Below the pieces are notes generated by a model, which ran no database searches, was not told where the DNA came from, and saw only the letters and a list, made by a program, of their open reading frames with translations. The position numbers and the translations under genes were made by a program. From Lachnospiraceae bacterium (GTDB lineage Bacteria > Bacillota > Clostridia > Lachnospirales > Lachnospiraceae), in assembly GCA_014804285.1 (NCBI GenBank), contig JAAVAA010000069.1, positions 1 to 30,165 of the forward strand: a stretch of DNA of 30,165 nt. The letters are read 5' to 3'. Positions 15,261 to 23,000 of the stretch are shown here, piece by piece. Each line of letters opens with the position of its first letter. Within the stretch, counting starts at the first letter, position 1.

Positions 15261-17021
15261 ATGTTTAAAGGAATCGTATTTTTTATTAAAAACGGCTGGA
15301 GATATGACAAAAGATATATTCTCTGGAGGGTGTTATATCAGTTTATCAACTCGCTGATACCGATTGTTGCCACAATAATACCTAAATTAATAATTGATGA
15401 ATTAATGGGAAACCAAGAAGTAGGCAAGATGCTTGTGTACGTTTCCATTTTGGTTGTCTATACTGCGGCTGCGACCATATTCTCTGAATATTTTAGTTGG
15501 GATGGATTTAGCAGACGATGCAGAGTCAACGCAGAGTTTGATAGTGACTTGCATAAACATTTAGCGGAGGCTGATTTTGAGAGATTAGAAGATCCGAATT
15601 TCTTAGATATGCAGAAAAAGGCTCGTCAATTCTTATACTGTGATTGGCATGGATTCGGCTATTTGCTTGATTGCTCATTGAATGCACTTGGTCAGGTTTT
15701 TACATTAATTGGAATAGCTGCCATTATAGCTTCCATTGACTTTAGAATACTGATCTTGTTTATTGTACTGATCATTTTGGGAGCATTCATTGAGAAAAGG
15801 GCTAAGCAAAATGCTATCAGATTGTCAGAAGGTATCATCCAAGATCAAAGAGGCTGGATGTATTATGCAAGTTTGTTTGAAGATCATAGTTTTGCAAAGG
15901 AGATCCGATTAAACTCTCTTGGAAAGTGGCTGCTTGACAGAGAGAAAAATTATTTTACAAAAGTTAACGAGAACCAAAAGAAGCAAAATGACGGATTTAT
16001 TATCTCCGGATTTTTTGGCGCGATTTTTACATTGGTTCAGCAGAGTGCAGCGTATGCTTATTTAATATACTGTGTAGTTAACGGTACCATTTCAATTGGA
16101 TCGTTTACAATGTATACAGGTGCGGTTACAACATTTTCTATTGCATTTCGTAATGTGCTTGACAGCCTGATAGAAATTCAGGCATATGACACTTACTATG
16201 ACAAACTTGATGAATACCTGAATCTGTCCAAGACACTGCGTGAGGGCAATGAATTGATTGATGTGAACAGAACACATGTTATTGAATTCAGAAACGTCAG
16301 CTTCAAGTATTCCGGTAGCGATGCATATGCCCTAAAAGATGTTAATATCACAATCCCCTTTGGTCAAAAACTCTCCATTGTCGGAGAAAACGGTGCAGGA
16401 AAGACAACATTTGTCAAATTGCTGACCAGAATGTATGATCCAACGGAAGGTGAAATTCTTTTGGATGGAGTGAATATCAAGAAAATAGACTATGATCAAT
16501 ATATGAGTTTTTTCTCATCAGTATTTCAGGATTACAAGCTATTTTCATTTTCCATCAAAGATAATGTCGCCCTTGCGCAACCTGTGGACAATGACAGAGT
16601 AAGAGATTTTCTTGAGTATGTAGGGTTCGGCGAAAAGCTGCGCAAGCTGCAAAATGGTATTGATACTTCTATTTTTAAGAACTTTGATGAGGAGGGATTT
16701 GAACCATCGGGAGGAGAGGGACAGAAAATTGCTTTGGCGCGTGCTTTATATAAAGATGCACCTATCGTGCTATTAGACGAACCCACCGCAGCTATGGACC
16801 CAAAAGCTGAATACGAGCTTTATCAAAGATTTAATGAAATGGTTCAAGGAAAAACAGCAGTATATATATCGCATAGACTATCAAGTGCCAAATTCTGTGA
16901 TGTAATAGCGGTATTTAGTAATGGACAAATAATTGAGTATGGATCACATGACGAATTGTATAGTAAAGGTGGATTATATACGGAGTTATTTTCAATGCAA
17001 TCTCAGTTTTATTGTGAGTGA
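15261..17021 (+). CDS. ABC exporter, permease fused to ATPase (third, unpaired)
   Basis: 586 residues. Transmembrane domain about 15-310 with helices near 20-45, 55-78, 140-175 and 250-295. ATPase domain about 340-580: Walker A GENGAGKT 375-382, Q-loop SVFQDYK, signature PSGGE 482-486 (Pro replaces the usual Leu), Walker B IVLLDEP with Asp506/Glu507, H-loop His538. It is closest in wording to the second exporter of the pair at 5787-7667. There is no partner gene, so it may be a homodimer or pair with another half. GGAGG precedes the ATG. Expression is probably governed by the leader attenuator directly upstream, which would suit export of a translation-inhibiting drug or peptide; that is inference. 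Confidence 0.92.
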   Translation: MFKGIVFFIKNGWRYDKRYILWRVLYQFINSLIPIVATIIPKLIIDELMGNQEVGKMLVYVSILVVYTAAATIFSEYFSWDGFSRRCRVNAEFDSDLHKHLAEADFERLEDPNFLDMQKKARQFLYCDWHGFGYLLDCSLNALGQVFTLIGIAAIIASIDFRILILFIVLIILGAFIEKRAKQNAIRLSEGIIQDQRGWMYYASLFEDHSFAKEIRLNSLGKWLLDREKNYFTKVNENQKKQNDGFIISGFFGAIFTLVQQSAAYAYLIYCVVNGTISIGSFTMYTGAVTTFSIAFRNVLDSLIEIQAYDTYYDKLDEYLNLSKTLREGNELIDVNRTHVIEFRNVSFKYSGSDAYALKDVNITIPFGQKLSIVGENGAGKTTFVKLLTRMYDPTEGEILLDGVNIKKIDYDQYMSFFSSVFQDYKLFSFSIKDNVALAQPVDNDRVRDFLEYVGFGEKLRKLQNGIDTSIFKNFDEEGFEPSGGEGQKIALARALYKDAPIVLLDEPTAAMDPKAEYELYQRFNEMVQGKTAVYISHRLSSAKFCDVIAVFSNGQIIEYGSHDELYSKGGLYTELFSMQSQFYCE

Positions 17022-17092
17022 TTTGTGTGGAGATTTGTACGTTAATATGAGATAGTCTTAACACAAGATATCAAAATACGTATAGACCTGAT

Positions 17093-17141
17093 CGGAGCTG
17101 TCGCATTAATGATTAAGCAAATCATGGATGCGACAGCTCCG
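17093..17141. repeat. 49-nt palindrome with perfect 14-bp arms
   Basis: CGGAGCTGTCGCAT (17093-17106) is exactly repeated in inverse at 17128-17141, and the interior holds a further ATGATT/AATCAT pair. No T-run follows on either strand. It lies between the ABC exporter and the convergent toxin remnant. It may be a Rho-independent-like end without a U-tract, a mobile-element terminus or a protein site. The rest of 17022-17238 shows nothing I can assign. Confidence 0.7.
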
Positions 17142-17238
17142 CATAAACTAATACCGAACGAGAATCATGCTCATTTCTTATTGCTTCCGCAAATAGTCAT
17201 TGTTATTGATGCGATTGTCGAAATATTCAATATCTCAT

Positions 17239-17549
17239 CTACATCTTTTTATGATAACTCTCTAACTGATGGAATATACCAACCACATTCACAATATCAG
17301 CGCCTATACTAAAAACAACTATATAATCCATTTGTGGCACAATCGCTTCATGATAGCCCTTGCCTGCTAAATATGTGTCTCTGCTGAGTGGAAACTGTAA
17401 AGGATTTTCTTCTAAACGTTCATACACATTTTCGATTCCTGCCAACAAATGCCGGGCGGCTTGTTCATTTTTAACCTTTCCAATAAATGCCGTAAAAGAT
17501 TATCAAGCAATTCATCAGCATGCTCCGTAACAATCAGTTTATAAGCCAT
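17239..17549 (-). pseudogene. RelE/ParE-family toxin, frameshifted
   Basis: ATG 17549 overlaps the last codons of the antitoxin and encodes MAYKLIVTEHADELLDNLLR and then HLLERLK before leaving frame. The continuation, EQAARHLLAGIENVYERLEE, is in another frame, and it ends in DYIVVFSIGADIVNVVGIFH, as in ParE/RelE toxins. Adding one A to the A5 run (17468-17472, T5 on the plus strand) restores one 103-residue protein. The toxin is probably inactive unless ribosomes slip on the run. The antitoxin gene upstream is intact. Confidence 0.8.
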
Positions 17550-17799
17550 ATTTTGTCCTCATCCCAGCCAAAGCAGTTCTTGCATCCTTTATCTGACCGT
17601 TTTCTATCTGTTTCTCGGATAATTCAATATCTCGATACATAGAAAGCTGTCGCATAGTATTCTCAAATATTTCCATACTCATGATTACCATATCACCATA
17701 TCCGTTTTTGGTAATATAAATAGGTTCATCTATCTTATGGCACATTTCGGATATCTCCGAAGTATTTTTCAAGTCTTTAATGGGTATAATGTGTGGCAT
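17539..17799 (-). CDS. Phd/YefM-family antitoxin
   Basis: 86 residues. N-terminal Phd/YefM DNA-binding fold (MPHIIPIKDLKNTSEISEMC) followed by PIYITKNGYGDMVIMSMEIF, the conserved heart of the family; the C-terminal helix should wrap the ParE/RelE toxin. I start at ATG 17799 with AAGGAGGG upstream. Its stop overlaps the toxin start by 11 nt. It likely represses its own promoter, which carries an ATTATG-C-CATAAT dyad across the -10. The toxin partner is frameshifted, so it may now act only as a repressor. Confidence 0.88.
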   Translation of the reverse strand: MPHIIPIKDLKNTSEISEMCHKIDEPIYITKNGYGDMVIMSMEIFENTMRQLSMYRDIELSEKQIENGQIKDARTALAGMRTKYGL

Positions 17800-17825
17800 T
17801 TTATATCCCTCCTTTTTATGGAACA

Positions 17826-17854
17826 ATTATGCCATAATTATCTCCTTTTTTCAA
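17826..17854 (-). promoter_or_regulatory. promoter and operator of the Phd/ParE locus
   Basis: On the minus strand TTGAAA (17849-17854), 17-bp spacer, CATAAT (17826-17831). The palindrome ATTATG-C-CATAAT at 17826-17838 covers the -10, a typical site for antitoxin autorepression. Confidence 0.65.
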
Positions 17855-17920
17855 TGGAATTATTATATAAATAAAATTCTAAAAAAACTTGGATTTGAGA
17901 CTTGATTAACAACTGCTGTA

Positions 17921-18391
17921 CTATTCGTGTTCTTTACAACTCATTTTTTTAACTGCTAACTTAAATACCGTAACCGCATCAATCATTTTTTCATCAAAAT
18001 GCCAATTTTGTTTCTTGGTATTATGTTCCATGAGCAATGAAAGCCCTAATTTTTTTTCATTAATTTCTGTTACTATGCTGACAACACCATTCCCTATGAT
18101 GCTCTGAAAGCGTGCAGAATAACCGCAGGCAAGGTCTGCTTCATTAAGAGCATAATTTGTATCCATTTCAAATCCTGCAATGGGATTTTTCTTAATTAAA
18201 TCAATCTTCCGTCCTTCTTTTGCTCCATGGAAATAAAAAGTATAGGCACCATTTTTTGTCTCGTACCCAAAGTTTAGAGGGACAATATAGACCTCTTCCT
18301 CATCATGAAAACCAATTCGGCAACAGGTGCATTGACTTATGATGCTTTCAATTTCCGTTAAATCTGTTATTTCTCTATCTTTTCTTCTCAT
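17921..18391 (-). CDS. NimA-like pyridoxamine 5'-phosphate oxidase family protein
   Basis: 156 residues, split-barrel flavin-binding fold of the PNPOx family. VYIVPLNFGYE and YTFYFHGAKEGRKIDLIKKN are the characteristic segments of the NimA/5-nitroimidazole-reductase-like group; the C-terminal KLAVKKMSCKEH is also typical. These proteins bind FMN or similar and reduce small molecules; some confer nitroimidazole resistance. I start at ATG 18391, next to AGGAAATAGGG. It lies 4 nt after the methyltransferase gene and so is in one operon, controlled by the operator-bearing promoter at 19300-19332. Confidence 0.85.
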   Translation of the reverse strand: MRRKDREITDLTEIESIISQCTCCRIGFHDEEEVYIVPLNFGYETKNGAYTFYFHGAKEGRKIDLIKKNPIAGFEMDTNYALNEADLACGYSARFQSIIGNGVVSIVTEINEKKLGLSLLMEHNTKKQNWHFDEKMIDAVTVFKLAVKKMSCKEHE

Positions 18392-18395
18392 ATCC

Positions 18396-19256
18396 CTATT
18401 TCCTATTGATCCCACGAATAACCATTGTTATTGATGTGATAGTATCCCACTGTTTATTCCCTTTTCGATACAATTCTATTCGAGAGTCATATTTTTTATT
18501 TATTGCATCGATAATTCTATTTGTTTCCGCTGATTTTACAGATTGAACCGATTCAAGTTCTGAAGCCCGCTCTGCATTTATGATGTCTTCTGCCATTTGA
18601 GGTGAATATTTAGGATTATCCGGTGTCAGATCAATTACTGCGTATCCTGTGGAAACATTTACAAATCCATTATTTTCCATTACTATTGGAAGTTCTTGTT
18701 CGGTCATACTGTATTTTCCGACAGAATATTTTTCAAGTACATTTTCTTCATCTGAAATACTATCCCAAAATCTTTTTTCTATTTCCGTCATTTTAAGACA
18801 TTCGGCAAGGTATTTAACGCCTTTTCTTGCTGATAACACAAGGCATACACCGTTATCTTTTAATACCCTTTTCTGCTCCGAATAAAATATCGCAGGTTCA
18901 ATATGCTCGCAAACAGTATTGGAAATAGTTACGTCAAAGGTATTTGTTTCAAATGGCAGGGCGGTGGCATCGCCTTCAATAAATGTCACTCCTGATACAT
19001 TTTCTTTTGCATATTCGATAAAATTACTGTCCCGGTCAATTGCAACAATTTCTGCATTTGGATACCACCTATGTAATGCACCGGCTAAAGCGCCAGGGCC
19101 GCAGCCAATTTCTAATATTTTAAGTTTTTGTCTTTTGTCTAATGAGAATAACTTCTCATACTGTCCATAGAAAAAATCGTCAAATCTAAGTTTTCTGCTC
19201 AAATAAAGAGTCTTTATTCCCTGAATATTTTCAGACCAAATGTTATTCATCTTCAT
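18396..19256 (-). CDS. class I SAM-dependent methyltransferase
   Basis: 286 residues. Motif I ILEIGCGPGALAG (48-59), acidic residue Asp74 after strand 2 (VAIDRD), GDATALPF with Asp96, and a post-motif SNTVCEHIE (112-120). The C-terminal 100 residues are helical and probably select the substrate, which cannot be named. GGAG lies 4 nt before the ATG at 19256; Met3 at 19250 is a possible alternative. It is the first gene of a two-gene operon with the NimA-like protein and is divergent from the TetR gene. Confidence 0.87.
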   Translation of the reverse strand: MKMNNIWSENIQGIKTLYLSRKLRFDDFFYGQYEKLFSLDKRQKLKILEIGCGPGALAGALHRWYPNAEIVAIDRDSNFIEYAKENVSGVTFIEGDATALPFETNTFDVTISNTVCEHIEPAIFYSEQKRVLKDNGVCLVLSARKGVKYLAECLKMTEIEKRFWDSISDEENVLEKYSVGKYSMTEQELPIVMENNGFVNVSTGYAVIDLTPDNPKYSPQMAEDIINAERASELESVQSVKSAETNRIIDAINKKYDSRIELYRKGNKQWDTITSITMVIRGINRK

Positions 19257-19299
19257 ATATCTCCATACGTCCAAAATCGTTGTGGCAGGCAACAGAAAT

Positions 19300-19332
19300 A
19301 TTATATTTACTGTGGCGTCAAAAAGTCAACGC
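19300..19332 (-). promoter_or_regulatory. divergent promoter with TetR-type operator 1 (methyltransferase operon)
   Basis: Minus-strand TTGACT (19324-19329), 18-bp spacer, perfect TATAAT (19300-19305). The -35 lies in the imperfect dyad GCGTCAAAAAGTCAACGC (19315-19332), whose core is shared with operator 2. Confidence 0.7.
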
Positions 19333-19344
19333 TTAAATTTTTAC

Positions 19345-19376
19345 CTTATTGACAAAAAGTCAGTAAGGGATATACT
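19345..19376 (+). promoter_or_regulatory. promoter with TetR-type operator 2 (tetR-M60-cohesin operon)
   Basis: Consensus TTGACA (19349-19354), 16-bp spacer, TATACT (19371-19376). The -35 is embedded in a 23-bp dyad (arms CTTATTGAC and GTCAGTAAG around AAAAA, one mismatch, 19345-19367), consistent with autorepression by the TetR protein. Confidence 0.75.
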
Positions 19377-19414
19377 ATAATCAGCAGAAAAAGGCTTTGA
19401 AAGAAGGATTCATT

Positions 19415-20005
19415 ATGTCAAAGAGAATCAATGACACACAATTACGCAGGAAGCAGATTTTGAAATCTGCCAGAAAGGTCTTTTTGGAAAAAGGGTTTCA
19501 GGGTGCAACTATTGATGATATCGCGAAAGAAGAGGGGGTTGTCCGTGGAACGATCTTGTACCATTACAAGACCAAAGAACTATTGATGGAGGCGGTGCTG
19601 GAAGAAGGAAGCAGGGAATGGACTCCCTTGCTTACTGACTTAGTGGCAAAGCATGAGATACCCATTATGGAACGGATCGACAGGATTTTTACACTTTGTG
19701 AAGCGTATTTTGCTGATGAAAAGCTGGAAATGGATCAATATACGCGAGAACCGGAGGAAATGCGGTTCCTGTTAGACCAGATGAGGCTGAAAAATTTTTA
19801 TCAGCAGACAGAAGGACTGACGGAACTTCTGAAGGAAGGGATTCAGGCAGGTGAGCTGTCATCAGATAATCCCAAAGCTCAGGCAGCTTCCGCCATGTTT
19901 GCAGTTTTTGGGATTATGGGAACGGATATTTCACCGGAGGAACGAAAGGTACAGCTACAGGCGATCAAAGAACAATTATTATCGTCTTGCGGAAATGGTA
20001 TGTAA
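19415..20005 (+). CDS. TetR-family transcriptional regulator
   Basis: 196 residues. Residues 8-60 form the TetR helix-turn-helix (ILKSARKVFLEKGFQGATID, VVRGTILYHYKTKELLMEAV); the helical C-terminus binds an inducer not identifiable here. AAGGA precedes the ATG at 19415; an upstream in-frame TTG is unlikely. The gene follows a promoter overlapped by a palindrome, and a related palindrome covers the divergent promoter, so it probably represses both itself and the methyltransferase/NimA operon. The M60 peptidase gene begins 31 nt downstream without a terminator, so the surface protease system should be under the same control. Confidence 0.92.
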   Translation: MSKRINDTQLRRKQILKSARKVFLEKGFQGATIDDIAKEEGVVRGTILYHYKTKELLMEAVLEEGSREWTPLLTDLVAKHEIPIMERIDRIFTLCEAYFADEKLEMDQYTREPEEMRFLLDQMRLKNFYQQTEGLTELLKEGIQAGELSSDNPKAQAASAMFAVFGIMGTDISPEERKVQLQAIKEQLLSSCGNGM

Positions 20006-20036
20006 GTAAAAACAGCGAAAGAAAAGGAGAAGATGT

Positions 20037-23000
20037 ATGAAACGAATGATGGCATGGCTATTGGCATTTTGTCTGATCGCAACGTGCGCCCTTCCGGTTC
20101 GGGCAACAGAAACGAGCGGAATGGATTTACACGGAGCAGCACAGGAAGATGCGGATTCAGACAGTCAGCAGACCGAAGAAAGAACGGAAGAGGTGATGAC
20201 CTTTTCTGAATGGGAAAACGATGACGAGGCAGAAAATGACCTTGGGACGGAAGAGGAAACAATGAATGGGACGGCGGACGAAACGGAAGATGAATCCGAC
20301 GCTGGTCTGGAAGAGGATCTGCAAGAAGAGGAGATGCCGGAAACTGAGGCGGAAGGTGAAGCAGAAGGTGAGACTCAGATTATGCAGGATCATGAGGCGG
20401 AGGATAAAAGCTGGAATGACCGGCATATTTCAACCCCTGTCACCGGCGGCGTTGAGGTAATCCTGATGAATGCGCTTCCGATCAGCAAAGATCAAAAGAT
20501 CAAGCTGAGAGTGACACTGGCGGATGAGGGCAGCAAAGAAGTGATCCTGGGAAGCGATTCCCAGAAGCATATTGCATTGTTTGATAAATTAGAAGCGGGA
20601 ACTTACCATTTGACGATATACGAAGAGGAAACAGGTAATTCCGGTTTTGGCTTTCTTGCTTATGAGCAGGATATTGAAGTTTCCGGCGATATTAAGACGG
20701 CGGAGATTTATACCGGTTTTGTGGAATTGGCTGGTATTGAGTATACGGAAAATGCCCCCCATCCGGGAGCTATGCTGATTGGGGATGTAAACAGGGATGG
20801 AATGCTGGATGATGCGGATAAGGATGCCATCATGCAGGCAATCAGTCAGGGGACAGATGGTGTGCTGAAAGGAAGTCCGGATCAGAATCCTACGGATTTG
20901 AATAAGGATGGGCAGACCGACCTTGTGGATCTGCAATATTACGTCAATAGCAAGGCGCGGCTGAATGAAAATGCAGATACCACGGCTTCTCTATATAGCA
21001 GAGTTTCTCCGGATGCAGTTCAGGTAAATATCAATACGAGTACCACGGATATTGTGGGAAATCTGGAGAATTTATTGAAGGATAATAATGAGAAAGTAAC
21101 ATTAAAGAGTAAAGGCGGGGATATTTCCGAGGATTCCCCGGTAGAGATTGGCTTTAATCTGGAAAGTGATGGTCAGGCTGCACAGGAGATGGAGCAGATT
21201 ACCATTTCAATGGGAGAAAATGGAATTGAGAGCGGAACTCTGACCGTGATAACGGAAGACGGCAGGGAGCTGCCTGATTATGTGATCGAAGATGGAAGGG
21301 TAGTGTCCGCAGTTCGTATGTTGACAGCAGGGGACGAAGTGCAAAATGATTCGCTGACCATTGATCTGGGAGAGCAGACTGCCGTAAAAAAAATCACACT
21401 GACAATTACCGGAATGAAGTTTGGCGGAAATCTGGCAGAGATTTCCAAGGTAGAATTTTTAAATGATACAGAAAACAGGATTCCTGCACCTGATATGAAT
21501 ATACCGAACGGGGTAAGCACGACAGGAGGGAATAAGTCCTTCCGGGTGACTTGGAATATGCAGCCCAATGTGACCGGATACGAGGTGGAGATTAGCCATA
21601 ATGGGCAGACGGAAACCAGACGAGTGGCTTCCAATCAGCTTGAAGTGAAATCCTTTATGGGAGGAAGGCTGAAAAACGGTGATGTTTATGAAGTCAGAGT
21701 GCAGTCTGTAAACGGCACATGGACCAGCGGCTATTCAGGCAGTGTATCGGCAAGCCCGGTTATTTCTGGTAAGCCTGACGCACCGGATAATCTGAAAGCA
21801 GTGGGAGGCTACTGCCGTATCAAACTGACATGGAAGAACATGGAGGATACGGATTCCTACAACATTTACTATAAGGCGGATGGAGAAAGTACTTACAGCA
21901 AAATCACAGGTGTGGATCAAAACAGGCATACCATTACAAATCTGAAGGATGAAACAAGATACGAGATCTATGTGACCGGTGTGAATGAGCTTGGAGAAAG
22001 TAATCCTTCTATCCATTCGGAAGCCCGGACGATTACGATCAAACCGGCGGAAATGCCTAACTATAAGCTGATCAATGAGTCCAATGGAAAAGGAAAGGTG
22101 AGCGCCCATATCGTAAGTGCGACCCACGGAAGGGGTTCTATGGTATCCAGTTCTTTGGATACGGATAAAAAGAGCGCCCTTGGGACAGTGGATAAGGACG
22201 CGGCATCTCATTATGAGATTTTGGACTGGGATGACGGGGCAAGCTACCCTTCGCCAGATAAAGGTTTGCTGTTTACGTTGGACGATTATTATGAAATGAC
22301 TTATATTGCTTTTGCGGAAGTTGAGGATATTGGATGGTACAGCGGCGCATACGTTTATTATTATGACAAGGAACACCCTGACGGAATTGCGGCGCAGAAT
22401 GTATCTTTATTACAGCGGACAGATGGAAACGGACGGAAATATTATCTGATCAAGCTGGCGCAGCCAATCAATGCCAATAAGATAAGGCTGGGATTTACAA
22501 GAGGAAATAACCAGCGCGAGATCATTATTTCCGAAGTGAATTTCTATTATTATGACAGTTTGGAAAATGATATTCTTGCTTTATATGCGGATGACCTTCA
22601 CACAGCTCTTAAGGGGGATGTGACAGAAGCGGTCATTGCCGAACTGCAAAAACGTCTGGACACCAAAGATGCCAAAAGCGGGGAATATCATCCGGAAAGG
22701 ACAATGCTTCAAAAGGAACTGGACAATGCCAGAGGGCTTTTGTCATCTGATTTTCAGGAAGTGGTAGAAATCAATGCCAAGATTACTGCCGCAAAAGACG
22801 GCCACCTGGGATTTAGCGGATTGAATGCATGGCAGCCCCTTGGCGTTACGGCATATGAAGGGGAGCAGATCATAGTATATGTAGGGCATGATCAGTTAAA
22901 GACAGGTTCGGATTCGGCGTTAAAGCTGATCGCAACTCAATATCATGCGGAATCAAGCGCATTTGCAACAGAGATTGCCACATTGAAGGTGGGTCGTAAT

